A stretch of DNA of 64,000 nucleotides from Blastococcus aggregatus (GTDB lineage: Bacteria; Actinomycetota; Actinomycetes; Mycobacteriales; Geodermatophilaceae): positions 186,001 to 250,000 of the forward strand of contig NZ_OBQI01000002.1 of assembly GCF_900221005.1 (NCBI RefSeq). The letters run 5' to 3'. This document shows, in pieces, positions 8,066 to 16,888 of the stretch (position 1 is the first letter of the stretch; each line of letters starts with the position of its first letter). The notes beneath the pieces were generated by a model. That model saw nothing but the letters and a program-made list of their open reading frames with translations, made no database searches and was not told where the DNA came from. The translations under genes were made by a program, and so were the position numbers.

Positions 8066-10513
8066 ATGACGCACGCAGCCGCCCGGAACACCCGGCTGAT
8101 CCAGGCCCTCGCCGCGCTGTCTCTCGAGGAGAAGGTCCAGCTGCTCACCGGCCGCGACTTCTGGACCACCTGGCCGATGGAGTCGATCGGCCTGCGCCGC
8201 ATCCTGGTGTCCGACGGCCCCTCCGGCGTCCGGGGCGAGGTCTGGGACGAGCGGGACCCCTCGCTCAACCTGCCCTCGGCCACAGCCCTGGCGTCCTCCT
8301 GGGATCCGGGGATCGCCCGTCGCTACGGCGCCGCGGCCGCGGTCGAGGCCCGCCGCAAGGGGGTCGACGTCGTCCTCGGGCCGACGATCAACCTGCACCG
8401 CTCGCCACTGGGTGGCCGGCACTTCGAGTGCTTCAGCGAGGACCCGGTGCTCACCGCCGAGCTTGCCGCCGCCTACGTCTCCGGTGTCCAGGACAACGGC
8501 GTCGGCGCGACGCCGAAGCACTACATCGCCAACGACTTCGAGACCGACCGCTTCACCGTGGACGTCCGGGCCGACGACCGGACCCTGCGCGAGCTGTACC
8601 TGCTGGCGTTCGAGAAGGCGGTCGTCGAGGCGCGGGCCTGGCTGGTCATGAGCTCCTACAACTCGATCAACGGCGCCACGGCCAGCGAGAACGAGCTGCT
8701 GGAGACGCCGCTGAACAGCCAGTGGGGTTTCGACGGCGTCGTCATCAGCGACTGGACCGGCGTCCGGAGCCTGGAGAGCGCGAAGGCCTCGCAGGACCTG
8801 GTCATGCCCGGCCCGCAGGGCCCCTGGGGCGAGGCGCTGGTCGCGGCGGTCCGCGCCGGGGAGATCGACGAGGCGACGGTCGACCGCAAGGTGCTGCGCA
8901 TCCTCCGGCTGGCCGAGCGGGTCGGGGCGCTCTCCGGCTCGGAACCGGCCGAGCCGGTCCTGGTCGAGGACGGCCCGGCGCTGGCCCGCGAGGCCGCCGC
9001 GGAGGGCATCGTGCTGCTGGAGAACCGGGGAGAGCTGCCGTGGGCCGCCTCCGCCCTGCGCTCGGTCGCCGTGATCGGCAACAACGCCTCGGCCGCACGG
9101 ACCCAGGGCGGTGGCAGCGCGACCGTCGTCCCGGAGTACACCGTGTCCCCGCTGGAGGGCCTGCGCCGCGCCCTGCCCGGCGTGGACGTGCGGTACTCGG
9201 TCGGCGCGGTGGTCCAGGACGGCGTCGTGGAGCTCCCGCTGCGCGATCTGACCAACCCCTCCACCGGCGAGCCGGGCCTGCACGCGCGCTTCCTCGCCGA
9301 GGACGGCGCGGAGCTGCTCGCCGAGGACCGCCGCTCCAGCAACCTCGTCTACTTCGGCAGCGACGTGCCGATCGAGGACGCCGCCGAGTTCGAACTCACC
9401 ACCCGGTTCACCCCCTCGGAGAGCGGCGTCGTCCGCCTCGGCGTCGCCCTCGTCGGCACCGCGAAGCTGTACGTCGACGACGAACTGCTGCTCGACGAGC
9501 GGCTGCGCCCTAGCCCGGAGGCCGTCGGGGCCGCCTTCACCAACCCGCCCACGGCGTCGGCGCCGGTGGAGCTCACCGCGGGCACGCCGGTCGACCTGCG
9601 GCTGGTGTACGACCTGCGCCGGCGGCGCGGCTTCAACGCCCGCGCGATGTCGCTGCGCCTGGGCACCGAGCCGGCCGACGTCGTCGCCGACGCACTGATC
9701 GCCGAGGCCGCCCGCGCCGCCGCGGACGCCGACGTCGCGCTGGTCGTCGTCGGTACCAACTCCCTCGTCGAGTCCGAGGGCTACGACCGGACGACGCTGG
9801 CCCTGCCGGGGCGGCAGGACGACCTGGTCCGCGCCGTCGTCGCCGCGAACCCGCGCACCGTGGTGCTGGTGAACTCCGGCGCGCCGGTGCTGCTGCCGTG
9901 GCGGGACGACGTCGCGGGCCTGCTGCTCGGCTGGTTCGGCGGGCAGGAGTTCGGCAACGCCGTCGCCGACGTCCTCCTCGGTGCGACCGAGCCCGGCGGG
10001 CGGCTGCCGACGACGTGGCCGGACGCGGAGGCCGACGTGCCGGTGCTCTCCTGCACCCCGGTCGACGGGGCGCTGGAGTACGCCGAGGGCATCCACGTCG
10101 GCTACCGGGCCTGGCTGAAGCAGGAGACGCCGCCGGCCTACTGGTTCGGCGCCGGCCAGGGCTACACCCGGATCGACCTCACCGGCGTCGACGCACCCGG
10201 GAGCGCCCGCGGAGGCGAGATCGTGACGGTGACCGTGGAGGTGGCCAACCGCGGCGACCGCGCCGGCAAGCAGGTGGTGCAGGTCTACGCCGAGCGGCCC
10301 GACTCCGCCGTCGACCGGCCGGTGCGCTGGCTGGTCGGCTCGACCCCGGTGCGCGTCCCCGCCGGGGAGTCGACCCGGGTGGAGGTGGCCGTCCACACCC
10401 GGTTGCTGGCGTACTGGGCGGACGGCTGGCAGTACGAGCCCGGGGCCTACCGGCTGCGGGCCGGCACGACCGCGGTCGACCTCCCGCTGGAGACGACGCT
10501 GACGCTGGGCTGA
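8066..10513 (+). CDS. bglX: Beta-glucosidase, glycoside hydrolase family 3 with PA14 insert
   Basis: A GH3 glycosidase of 815 residues that should release glucose from beta-glucosides. In order: the GH3 N-terminal barrel (residues 10-300) with the nucleophile region DGVVISDWTG and substrate-side KHYIANDFETDR; the GH3 C-terminal domain; an inserted PA14 domain (about 385-520, LHARFLAEDG through KLYVDDELLLDE); the acid/base loop ESEGYDRTTLALPGRQ; and a C-terminal fibronectin-III-like domain. No signal peptide is visible, so it probably acts inside the cell. ATGs at 8048 and 8066 are both possible; neither has a strong ribosome site, and I chose 8066. It is divergent from the RelA-like gene. The symbol is by family likeness only. 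Confidence 0.92.
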   Translation: MTHAAARNTRLIQALAALSLEEKVQLLTGRDFWTTWPMESIGLRRILVSDGPSGVRGEVWDERDPSLNLPSATALASSWDPGIARRYGAAAAVEARRKGVDVVLGPTINLHRSPLGGRHFECFSEDPVLTAELAAAYVSGVQDNGVGATPKHYIANDFETDRFTVDVRADDRTLRELYLLAFEKAVVEARAWLVMSSYNSINGATASENELLETPLNSQWGFDGVVISDWTGVRSLESAKASQDLVMPGPQGPWGEALVAAVRAGEIDEATVDRKVLRILRLAERVGALSGSEPAEPVLVEDGPALAREAAAEGIVLLENRGELPWAASALRSVAVIGNNASAARTQGGGSATVVPEYTVSPLEGLRRALPGVDVRYSVGAVVQDGVVELPLRDLTNPSTGEPGLHARFLAEDGAELLAEDRRSSNLVYFGSDVPIEDAAEFELTTRFTPSESGVVRLGVALVGTAKLYVDDELLLDERLRPSPEAVGAAFTNPPTASAPVELTAGTPVDLRLVYDLRRRRGFNARAMSLRLGTEPADVVADALIAEAARAAADADVALVVVGTNSLVESEGYDRTTLALPGRQDDLVRAVVAANPRTVVLVNSGAPVLLPWRDDVAGLLLGWFGGQEFGNAVADVLLGATEPGGRLPTTWPDAEADVPVLSCTPVDGALEYAEGIHVGYRAWLKQETPPAYWFGAGQGYTRIDLTGVDAPGSARGGEIVTVTVEVANRGDRAGKQVVQVYAERPDSAVDRPVRWLVGSTPVRVPAGESTRVEVAVHTRLLAYWADGWQYEPGAYRLRAGTTAVDLPLETTLTLG

Positions 10514-10525
10514 GGTCCAGGGACG

Positions 10526-10560
10526 ACGAGGGCCCCCGACCGATGGTCGGGGGCCCTCGT
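10526..10560. terminator. Bidirectional terminator, beta-glucosidase / tRNA-Glu
   Basis: A perfect 16-base inverted repeat (ACGAGGGCCCCCGACC, 10526-10541, and its complement 10545-10560) around a GAT loop. It follows the beta-glucosidase stop on the plus strand and the 3' end of tRNA-Glu copy 2 on the minus strand, so it can serve both. Confidence 0.85.
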
Positions 10561-10566
10561 TCGTTG

Positions 10567-10639
10567 TAGCCCCGAAGGGATTCGAACCCTCGCTACCGCC
10601 GTGAGAGGGCGGCGTCCTAGGCCGCTAGACGACGGGGCC
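10567..10639 (-). tRNA. tRNA-Glu (anticodon CTC), copy 2
   Basis: Folds as a 73-nt tRNA: acceptor GGCCCCG pairs with CGGGGCT (G1-U72 wobble), D arm GTCTAGCGGCCTAGGAC, anticodon loop CTCTCAC with anticodon CTC, T loop TTCGAAT, discriminator A. No CCA is encoded. It reads GAG codons. It differs from the copy at 10741-10813 by one D-loop base and is followed by its own terminator. Confidence 0.95.
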
Positions 10640-10697
10640 GGACGCGACGATTTTGCCACGGCTGCTCGACCGGGCGGCACGGGGGGTCCGAGAACGA

Positions 10698-10733
10698 CGA
10701 GAGCCCCCGACCGTTGCCGGTCGGGGGCTCTCG
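10698..10733 (-). terminator. Terminator after tRNA-Glu copy 1
   Basis: A perfect 15-base inverted repeat (CGAGAGCCCCCGACC, 10698-10712, complement 10719-10733) with loop GTTGCC, just past the 3' end of the tRNA-Glu at 10741-10813. The core GCCCCCGACC is shared with the terminator at 10526-10560. Confidence 0.8.
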
Positions 10734-10740
10734 CTCGCTG

Positions 10741-10813
10741 TAGCCCCGAAGGGATTCGAACCCTCGCTACCGCCGTGAGAGGGCGGCGTCCTGGGCCGCT
10801 AGACGACGGGGCC
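10741..10813 (-). tRNA. tRNA-Glu (anticodon CTC), copy 1
   Basis: Same 73-nt structure as the copy at 10567-10639, with C instead of T at one D-loop position. Anticodon CTC lies in loop CTCTCAC; the T loop is TTCGAAT; no CCA is encoded. It lies downstream of tRNA-Gln, the protease gene and gltX on the same strand. Confidence 0.95.
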
Positions 10814-10860
10814 GTGCAGTGCTGCGATCATGCTCCAGCGGAGGAAATGACGCATCCTCG

Positions 10861-10932
10861 CTGGGGTACCAGGACTCGAACCTAGACTAACGGAACCAGA
10901 AACCGTCGGGCTGCCAATTACCCCATACCCCA
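10861..10932 (-). tRNA. tRNA-Gln (anticodon CTG)
   Basis: A 72-nt tRNA: acceptor TGGGGTA pairs with TACCCCA, D arm includes AATTGGCAGC, anticodon loop TTCTGGT with anticodon CTG, T loop TTCGAGT, discriminator G. No CCA is encoded. It is the first of three tRNAs downstream of gltX. Because gatCAB is present in the window, this tRNA is probably charged with Glu by GltX and then amidated. Confidence 0.95.
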
Positions 10933-10973
10933 TGGGCCGTTCTCACGGCGCCGCAGAAGACGATACCCGACGC

Positions 10974-11984
10974 TCAGCCGGCTGCGCGCACCCCCCTCCG
11001 GGTCCGCGCGGCCAGGGCGACGAACAGGGCCAGCCCCAGCCCTCCGACCAGCGCGTACGCCGATCCGGGGCCGCCCGGCACCAGCCCCGGGACGGCGTCC
11101 TCCCCCAGCCCGGCGCCGAGCAGGAGCACCGCCACGGCCACGACGGCGTGCAGCGCGACCGCGGCCTCGAGCCCGCCGGTGACCGCCACCACCGCCGAGG
11201 CCGCCAGCCCGAGCGCCACGCGGCCGAGGAAGGCGGGCACGTCGTCCGTGCCGTGCAGGAGGGCGCCCAGCAGCGCGGCGACCACCGCGGCGACGACGGC
11301 GCCGGCCCGGGGCCGGCCGATCCAGCCGGCGACGGCCTGGCTCAGGTACCCGCGCAGCAGCACCTCCTCCGCGGCGGCGCGCAGCGGCACCGTGAGCAGC
11401 CCGGCCAGCAGCACCCAGGGCAGGTCGTCCACCGGCCCCGGGACGTCGCGGTCGGCCAGGACGACGGCACCGAGGACCCCCAGTCCGATCCCCGTACCCG
11501 CGGTGGCGAGTGCCAGCAGCGAGAACCGCCACAGCAGCGGCCGGCGGAACCGGCCGGCCTCCGACAGCCCGCGCCCGGGCCCGACGCCGTGGGCCACCGG
11601 CCAGGCCAGCAGCACCGCGGGCAGCGCGACGGCGAGGAACAGTCCGGTGACCATCAGCCCGCGCCAGGTGAGCGGAACCGGATCGAGGTCGGCGCCGGTG
11701 CCGGTGAGCACGTCGGCGATGCGGGTGAGGACCAGCGCGATGCCGAGCAGGAAGGCGATCAGCAGCAGGCCCGCGACCGGGCGCCACCAGACCCACGACG
11801 CGTCGCGCATCGCCAGCAGGAAGGGCGTCGCCCGGACCGGCTCGGGCTCCTCGGCGACCGCCGCCTCCCGCGGCGCCGCCTCGGGCAGCAGGTCCGGCGA
11901 CGGACGCAGGGTGGGCGGCGGACCGGCGTAGCGCTCCGCCACCTGATCCTCCGGCGCCAGTCCCCGCGACGCCCCGGCGGTCAT
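10974..11984 (-). CDS. CPBP-family intramembrane metalloprotease (CAAX protease-like)
   Basis: A polytopic membrane protein of 336 residues with a cytoplasmic N-terminus of about 65 residues rich in Pro, Ala and Glu, then several hydrophobic helices. The CPBP/Abi signature is visible as [13 protein letters not shown] (the glutamate pair and arginine of the metal site) with a second histidine motif in ALLGALLHG. Substrates of bacterial members are mostly unknown. The ATG at 11984 overlaps the gltX stop as ATGA, so it is translationally coupled to gltX; the two tRNA-Glu genes and tRNA-Gln lie just downstream. Confidence 0.85.
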   Translation of the reverse strand: MTAGASRGLAPEDQVAERYAGPPPTLRPSPDLLPEAAPREAAVAEEPEPVRATPFLLAMRDASWVWWRPVAGLLLIAFLLGIALVLTRIADVLTGTGADLDPVPLTWRGLMVTGLFLAVALPAVLLAWPVAHGVGPGRGLSEAGRFRRPLLWRFSLLALATAGTGIGLGVLGAVVLADRDVPGPVDDLPWVLLAGLLTVPLRAAAEEVLLRGYLSQAVAGWIGRPRAGAVVAAVVAALLGALLHGTDDVPAFLGRVALGLAASAVVAVTGGLEAAVALHAVVAVAVLLLGAGLGEDAVPGLVPGGPGSAYALVGGLGLALFVALAARTRRGVRAAG

Positions 11985-13468
11985 CCGCCGGCGACGTCGC
12001 GCGCCGCGGCGAGCCGGGCGAGCGTGCGCTCGCGGCCGAGCAGCTCCATCGACTCGTAGAGCGGGGGCGAGACGGTGCGGCCGCTGACGGCGACCCGTAC
12101 CGGGCCGAACGCCTGCCGGGGCTTGAGGCCCAGGCCCTCGACGAGCGCGGACTTCAGCGCCGCCTCGATCTCGGGGGTGGACCACTCCGCCAGCTCGCGC
12201 AGCGACGCCGTCGCGGCGTCGAGCACCGCGACCGCGCCGTCGCCGTTCAGCTGCTTCTCGGCCGCGGCCGGGTCGATCTCGACGTCCTCGACGAAGAGGA
12301 ACCCGAGCAGGCCCACGGCCTCGGACAGCACGATCATCCGCTCCTGCGCCAGCGGCGCGATGGCGGTCAGCGTCTGCTGCTGCTCGGCCGTCGGCGGCTC
12401 GGCGACCAGCCCCGCCGCGGCGAGGTAGGGCACCACCCGCTCGGTGAACTCCTCGACCGGCAGCGCGCGCAGGTGGGTGGCGTTGATGGCCTCGGCCTTC
12501 TTCAGGTCGAAGCGGGCCGGGTTGGCGCTGACCCGGGTGACGTCGAAGGCCTCGACCATCTCGGGCATCGAGAAGATGTCGCGGTCCTCGGCGATCGACC
12601 AGCCCAGCAGCGCCAGGTAGTTGGCGAACCCCTCGGGCAGGAAGCCGCGCTCGCGGTAGATGTCGAGGTTGGACTGCGGGTCGCGCTTGGAGAGCTTCTT
12701 GCTGCCCTCGCCGGTGACGTAGGGCAGGTGGCCGAAGCGCGGGGTGCCCTGCGCGACGCCGATGTCGGTGAGCGCGGCGTAGAGGGCGAGCTGGCGCGGG
12801 GTGGAGGGCAGCAGGTCCTCGCCGCGGAGCACGTCGGTGATCTGCATGAGCGCGTCGTCGACCGGGTTCACGAACGGGTACAGCGGTGCGCCGTTGCCGC
12901 GGACCAGCACGAAGTCGGGCACGGAGCCGGCGGCGAACCGCACCTCGCCGCGGACCAGGTCGGTCCAGACGAGGTCCTCGTCGGGCATGACCAGTCGCAG
13001 GACGGGCGAGCGCCCCTCGTCGCGGAAGGCGGCCTTCTGCGCGTCGGTGAGGAAGCGGTCGGCGTTGTCGTAGCCGAGCTTGGGGTCCTGGCCGGCGGCC
13101 CGGCGGCGGGCGTCGACCTCCTCGTTGGTGGAGAAGGACTCGTAGGCGTGCCCGGACTCCAGCAGCTTGGCGGCCACGTCGCGGTAGATCTCGGACCGCT
13201 CCGACTGCCGGTAGGGGCCGAACGGGCCGCCGACCTCCGGGCCCTCGTCCCACTCCAGGCCGAGCCAGCGCAGGCAGTCGAGCAGGTGCCGGTAGGACTC
13301 CTCGGAGTCCCGCGCGGCGTCGGTGTCCTCGATGCGGAAGACGAAGGTGCCGCCGGTGTGCCGGGCGTGCGCCCAGTTGAACAGCGCCGTCCGCATCAGG
13401 CCGACGTGCACCATGCCGGTGGGCGACGGGCAGAACCGGGTGCGCACCGGGCCGGGCACACCCGTCAT
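11981..13468 (-). CDS. gltX: Glutamyl-tRNA synthetase
   Basis: Class I aminoacyl-tRNA synthetase of 495 residues. The ATP-binding HIGH-type motif is in SPTGMVHVG and the KMSKS-type motif is KLSKR in [13 protein letters not shown]. The C-terminal anticodon-binding helical domain follows. In bacteria that use GatCAB it is usually non-discriminating, charging both tRNA-Glu and tRNA-Gln with Glu. gatCAB is in this window and tRNA-Gln and two tRNA-Glu genes lie just downstream, so that role is likely. The ATG overlaps the FAH-family stop as ATGA. The gene order (FAH enzyme then gltX) matches Rv2993c-Rv2992c of M. tuberculosis. Confidence 0.97.
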   Translation of the reverse strand: MTGVPGPVRTRFCPSPTGMVHVGLMRTALFNWAHARHTGGTFVFRIEDTDAARDSEESYRHLLDCLRWLGLEWDEGPEVGGPFGPYRQSERSEIYRDVAAKLLESGHAYESFSTNEEVDARRRAAGQDPKLGYDNADRFLTDAQKAAFRDEGRSPVLRLVMPDEDLVWTDLVRGEVRFAAGSVPDFVLVRGNGAPLYPFVNPVDDALMQITDVLRGEDLLPSTPRQLALYAALTDIGVAQGTPRFGHLPYVTGEGSKKLSKRDPQSNLDIYRERGFLPEGFANYLALLGWSIAEDRDIFSMPEMVEAFDVTRVSANPARFDLKKAEAINATHLRALPVEEFTERVVPYLAAAGLVAEPPTAEQQQTLTAIAPLAQERMIVLSEAVGLLGFLFVEDVEIDPAAAEKQLNGDGAVAVLDAATASLRELAEWSTPEIEAALKSALVEGLGLKPRQAFGPVRVAVSGRTVSPPLYESMELLGRERTLARLAAARDVAGG

Positions 13469-14283
13469 CGCGAGCCACCGGCGGTGGAGACGGCGTCAGC
13501 GGCGGCGACCGAGTTGGCCAGCGAGCCCAGCCCTTCGATCGTGCACTCGACCCGCTGGCCGGGCCGGATCGGGCCGACCCCGGCGGGCGTGCCGGTGAGG
13601 ACGACGTCGCCGGGCAGCAGCGTCATGACGCGGGAGATGTAGGAGATCAGCGTCGGCACGTCGAAGATCAGCGAGCTGGTGCGGCCGGACTGGCGCTGCT
13701 CGCCGTCGACGGTGCAGGTGACCTCGAGGTCGGCCGGGTCCAGGCCGACGCCGGGCAGGTCGGTCTCGATCCACGGGCCCAGCGGGCAGAAGGAGTCGAA
13801 GCCCTTGGCGCGGGTCCACTGCCCGTCGCTCTGCTGCATGTCCCGCTCGGTGACGTCGTTGCCGATCGTGTAGCCGAAGATGCTGGCGCCGACCTGCTCC
13901 GGGGAGATGTTCCGGGCGCCCCGGGCGCCGATGACCACGCCCAGCTCGACCTCGTGGTGCACGTTGGTGCTGCCCGCGGGGATGCGGATCGCGTCGCCCG
14001 GGCCGATCACCGACGTCGACGGCTTGAGGAACAGCAGCGGCTCCTTCGGCGCGTCACCGGTGAGCCCCTTCATCTCCGCGATGTGGTCGGCGTAGTTCTT
14101 GCCCACGCACACCACCTTGCTGGGCAGGATCGGCGACAGGAGCCGGATGTCGGCCTGCGCGTAGCGGGCGCCGGTGAAGGAGATCTGGCCGAAGGGGTGG
14201 CCCTCGATCTGGGCCACCTGGCCGTCTCCGTCGAGGACGCCGAAGGACATGCCCTGGGGGGAGGCGAAACGGACGATGCGCAC
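13465..14283 (-). CDS. Fumarylacetoacetate hydrolase family protein
   Basis: A 272-residue FAH-fold protein. Metal-binding and fold motifs seen are [40 protein letters not shown] (the E-x-E pair) and [12 protein letters not shown]. Relatives act on 2-hydroxyhepta-2,4-diene-1,7-dioate, acylpyruvates or oxaloacetate; the substrate here is not shown by the sequence. It opens a leftward unit with gltX and the protease gene, all joined by 4-base overlaps. The same FAH-gltX pairing occurs in mycobacteria, so a housekeeping role such as metabolite repair is more likely than an aromatic catabolic one; that is inference. Confidence 0.9.
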   Translation of the reverse strand: MRIVRFASPQGMSFGVLDGDGQVAQIEGHPFGQISFTGARYAQADIRLLSPILPSKVVCVGKNYADHIAEMKGLTGDAPKEPLLFLKPSTSVIGPGDAIRIPAGSTNVHHEVELGVVIGARGARNISPEQVGASIFGYTIGNDVTERDMQQSDGQWTRAKGFDSFCPLGPWIETDLPGVGLDPADLEVTCTVDGEQRQSGRTSSLIFDVPTLISYISRVMTLLPGDVVLTGTPAGVGPIRPGQRVECTIEGLGSLANSVAAADAVSTAGGSR

Positions 14284-14326
14284 GGACGCGAGGTTAGTCG
14301 CGCCCCGTCCCGGCTACCGGGCGCCC

Positions 14327-14707
14327 ATGGCCTGCCGCTTCTCCGAGCTCGTCGTGAACAGCCGTGATCCCGAGGCGCTGGCCGCCTTCTGGGCCGCGGT
14401 GCTGGACTACCGCGTCCTGGGACGGGAGGACGACGGCAGCATCGAGATCGGCCCCGCCGAGGGCTTCGGCGGAGCGGCACCGACGCTGGTCTTCGGGCCG
14501 GTCGCCGACCCCACTCCCGGCCGGCGGCGGCTGCACATCGACGTCAGCCCCACCGACCGCGACCAGGACGCCGAGCTTCAGCGGCTGCTCGGGCTGGGCG
14601 CCGTCCCGGCCGACGTCGGGCAGACCGGCGAGGAGAACTGGCACGTCCTCGCCGACCCCGAGGGCAACGAGTTCTGCCTGCTGGAGCGGCGGTTGGACCC
14701 GCTCTGA
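14327..14707 (+). CDS. Glyoxalase/VOC-fold protein
   Basis: A 126-residue single-domain protein of the vicinal oxygen chelate superfamily. It starts MACRFSELVVNSRDP and has the typical FW helix (LAAFWAAVLDYRVLG), a middle histidine in RRLHIDVSPTDRDQD, and the closing strand ENWHVLADPEGNEFCLLE. Members of this subgroup are mostly uncharacterised and may be dioxygenases, resistance proteins or binding proteins. I chose the ATG at 14327, which leaves a 43-base divergent gap with the FAH-family gene. No function is assigned. Confidence 0.8.
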   Translation: MACRFSELVVNSRDPEALAAFWAAVLDYRVLGREDDGSIEIGPAEGFGGAAPTLVFGPVADPTPGRRRLHIDVSPTDRDQDAELQRLLGLGAVPADVGQTGEENWHVLADPEGNEFCLLERRLDPL

Positions 14708-14719
14708 CACCGCGCTGGG

Positions 14720-14777
14720 ATCAGGTGACCTGATCATCGAGCGTCCTACCTCACGTCCCACGGTGAGGGAGGACGCT
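14720..14777. promoter_or_regulatory. Two inverted repeats between the VOC and monooxygenase genes
   Basis: ATCAGGT-G-ACCTGAT (14720-14734) is a perfect short palindrome. It is followed by a 15-base arm (14740-14754) pairing with 14763-14777 with one mismatch around an 8-base loop, likely the terminator of the VOC gene. The unit CGGTGAGGGAGGACG at 14761-14775 is repeated directly at 14781-14795, so part of the hairpin has been duplicated. Confidence 0.5.
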
Positions 14778-14874
14778 GCGCGGTGAGGGAGGACGTCGAC
14801 CGACCGGGCGAGCGGTGGTCACGCGGCCCGGCGGGCGGGTGGCACGGCAGTCGGGGCAGGGCGAGGATCTCCCG

Positions 14875-15201
14875 GTGATCCTCATCGTCGTGAAGTTCCC
14901 CGTCCGTCCCGAGCGCGCTGACGAGTGGACGGCGCTGGCCGCCGACTACGCAGCCGCGGTGAACGCCGAGGAGGGGTCGCTGTTCTTCGAGTGGTCCCGC
15001 AGCCTCGAGGAGCCGGGCACGTACGTCTGCATCGAGGGTTTCCGCGACGCAGACGCCGGTGCAGCACACGTGGGCACCGACGCCTTCAAGCGCTTCGTCG
15101 AGCAGGCCCCGGACCTGGTCGCCGCGCAGCCGCAGATCATCTACGTGGACGCGCCGGACGTCTCCGGCTGGGGCCCGATGGGCGAGATCCAGCCCCGCTG
15201 A
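14875..15201 (+). CDS. Antibiotic-biosynthesis-monooxygenase-fold protein
   Basis: A small ABM-domain protein (108 residues), a ferredoxin-like fold also found in YgiN-type quinol monooxygenases and haem-degrading enzymes. Visible family features are VILIVVKFPVRPERADEW, the SLFFEWSRSLEEPGTYV strand pair, and TDAFKRFVEQAPDLVA. I chose the GTG at 14875, which has GAGGA seven bases upstream; a longer frame from 14815 lacks this. It is convergent with cimA, whose stop lies four bases away. Substrate unknown. Confidence 0.82.
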   Translation: MILIVVKFPVRPERADEWTALAADYAAAVNAEEGSLFFEWSRSLEEPGTYVCIEGFRDADAGAAHVGTDAFKRFVEQAPDLVAAQPQIIYVDAPDVSGWGPMGEIQPR

Positions 15202-15205
15202 GCGC

Positions 15206-16798
15206 TCAGTCCGTCGGCGACGGCCGGCGGAGCACGGCGTAGGTCATCGCGTCGACGAGGGCGTGCCAGGAGGCCTCGACGATGTTGGCGTGGACGCCCA
15301 CGGTGGTCCACTCCCCCACGCCGTCGGTGGTGTCGACGAGCACCCGCGTCGTCGCGCTCGTGCCGCCCCGCCAGCCGAGGATGCGGACCTTGTAGTCGGC
15401 GAGGGCGACGTCGGCCAGCTGCGGGTAGCGGTGCACGAGCGCATGGCGCAGCGCGTTGTCCAGGGCGTTGACCGGGCCGTTGCCCTCGGCGGTGCTGATG
15501 ACTCGCCGGCCGTCGACGTGCACCTTGACCGTCGCCTCGCTGACGACGACGCCGTTACCCCAGTGCTCGACCGAGGTCCGGTAGCTCTCCAGCTCGAACA
15601 GCGGCGCGGGGGCGTCGGGCAGCTCGCCGCGCAGCAGCAGCTCGAAGGAGGCGTCGGCCGCTTCGAACGACCAGCCGTCGGCCTCGAGCACCTTGACCCG
15701 GTCGACCACCCGGCCGATGGCGTCGGACTGGCCGGTGAGGTCGACGCCGAGCTCGCGGCCCTTGAGTTCGACCGACGCCCGGCCGGCCATCTCGGTGACC
15801 AGGATGCGCATGTCGTTGCCGACGACGGTGGGGTCCAGGTGGTTGTAGAGCTCGGGGCTGACCTTGATGGCGCTGGCGTGCAGCCCGGCCTTGTGCGCGA
15901 ACGCCGACGCCCCGACGAAGGGCTGGTGGTCGTCGGGGGCGATGTTGGCCAGCTCGGCGATGGCGTGGCTGACCCGCTGCAGCTCGGGCAGGCACTCGGC
16001 CGGCACCACGGGCAGCCCCATCTTGGTGACCAGGTTGCCGATCAGCGCGAACGTGTCGGCGTTGCCGGCCCGCTCGCCGTAGCCGTTGGCGGTGCCCTGC
16101 ACGTGGGTGACGCCGGCCTCGACGGCGGCCAGGGAGTTGGCCACCGCGCAGCCGGTGTCGTCCTGGCAGTGGATGCCGAGCCGGCCGCTCACCCGGGTGC
16201 GCACGTCGGTGACGACCGGGCTCACCCCCGAGGGCAGCATGCCGCCGTTGGTGTCGCACAGGACGCCGACCTCGGCACCCGCGTCGAACGCCGCCTGCAG
16301 CACCGCCACGCCGTAGTCCGGGTCCGCGGCGTGGCCGTCGAAGAAGTGCTCGCAGTCGACGAACACCCGGCGCCCGGCGGCGACGAGGAAGGCGACGGTG
16401 TCGGCCACCATCGCCAGGTTCTCCTCCAGCGTCGTCCGCAGCGCCTCGCGCACGTGCCGCACGTCGCTCTTGGCGACCAGGCACACCACCGGCGTCCCGG
16501 CGTCCAGCAGGGCACGGACCTGCAGGTCGTCCTCCACCCGCACGCCGGCCTTCCGAGTGGCGCCGAACGCGACGAGCTGGGCGTGCCGCAGCTTGAGCTC
16601 GGTGCGGGCACGGGAGAAGAACTCCGTGTCCTTGGGCATCGCGCCCGGCCAGCCGCCCTCGATGTACCCGACCCCGATCTCGTCCAGCAACCGGGCGACG
16701 GCGAGCTTGTCCGTCACGGAGTAGCTGACGCCCTCGCGCTGGGCGCCGTCGCGCAGCGTCGTGTCGAAGACGTGGAAGTCGATCTGGTCGCTCGTCAT
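15206..16798 (-). CDS. cimA: (R)-citramalate synthase
   Basis: Condenses pyruvate and acetyl-CoA to citramalate, opening a threonine-independent route to 2-ketobutyrate and isoleucine. Of 530 residues, 1-280 form the HMGL-type barrel with FDTTLRDGAQREG, VDCEHFFDGH, LCDTNGGMLPSG and GIHCQDDTGCAVANSLA; the C-terminus (about 390-520) is the LeuA-type dimer domain that binds the feedback amino acid. This arrangement and length fit CimA (TIGR00977 type) better than LeuA. The ATG at 16798 has AGGAG about six bases upstream. Expression is probably set by the attenuator at 16833-16920, whose leader peptide ends Ile-Ile-Ile-Val. LeuCD and LeuB nearby would process citramalate further. Confidence 0.93.
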   Translation of the reverse strand: MTSDQIDFHVFDTTLRDGAQREGVSYSVTDKLAVARLLDEIGVGYIEGGWPGAMPKDTEFFSRARTELKLRHAQLVAFGATRKAGVRVEDDLQVRALLDAGTPVVCLVAKSDVRHVREALRTTLEENLAMVADTVAFLVAAGRRVFVDCEHFFDGHAADPDYGVAVLQAAFDAGAEVGVLCDTNGGMLPSGVSPVVTDVRTRVSGRLGIHCQDDTGCAVANSLAAVEAGVTHVQGTANGYGERAGNADTFALIGNLVTKMGLPVVPAECLPELQRVSHAIAELANIAPDDHQPFVGASAFAHKAGLHASAIKVSPELYNHLDPTVVGNDMRILVTEMAGRASVELKGRELGVDLTGQSDAIGRVVDRVKVLEADGWSFEAADASFELLLRGELPDAPAPLFELESYRTSVEHWGNGVVVSEATVKVHVDGRRVISTAEGNGPVNALDNALRHALVHRYPQLADVALADYKVRILGWRGGTSATTRVLVDTTDGVGEWTTVGVHANIVEASWHALVDAMTYAVLRRPSPTD

Positions 16799-16832
16799 GG
16801 GAACTCCTGGGGGTGCGGCCGGCCCGAACACG

Positions 16833-16888
16833 AAAAAGACCCCCCGGGTACGGGAGGTCTGCGCGCAGTCGAGGAGGGGACTGCGCGC
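16833..16888 (-). promoter_or_regulatory. Transcription attenuator upstream of cimA
   Basis: In leftward order: a perfect 10-base stem (16888-16879 with 16870-16861, loop CCCTCCTC) whose first base is the last base of the leader stop codon. Directly after it comes a terminator, AGACCTCCCG (16860-16851), loop TACC, CGGGGGGTCT (16846-16837), then a short T run to 16833. The terminator stem has one G-U pair. The cimA start lies 34 bases further on. With the Ile-rich leader peptide this reads as a ribosome-dependent attenuator responding to charged tRNA-Ile. A classical antiterminator pairing is not obvious. Confidence 0.8.

Larger units (their letters stand above)
10526..10813 (-). repeat. Tandem duplication of a tRNA-Glu plus terminator module
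   Basis: Two units, 10526-10639 and 10698-10813, each hold a tRNA-Glu(CTC) with a hairpin 6-7 bases beyond its 3' end. The tRNAs differ at one base, while the hairpins keep a GCCCCCGACC core but have diverged in loop and lower stem. The bases between units are unrelated. This looks like a local duplication in which the tRNA stayed conserved and the flanks drifted. Confidence 0.7.

Noticed and set aside
8009-10396. A 795-codon open frame opposite the beta-glucosidase gene
   Set aside because: It is a compositional shadow: the sense frame has full GH3 motifs, while the antisense product is a His/Gly/Arg/Val-rich string with no domain.
14815-14874. Upstream extension of the monooxygenase-fold gene from the GTG at 14815
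   Set aside because: The added residues are unlike the family and the GTG at 14875 has a good ribosome site.
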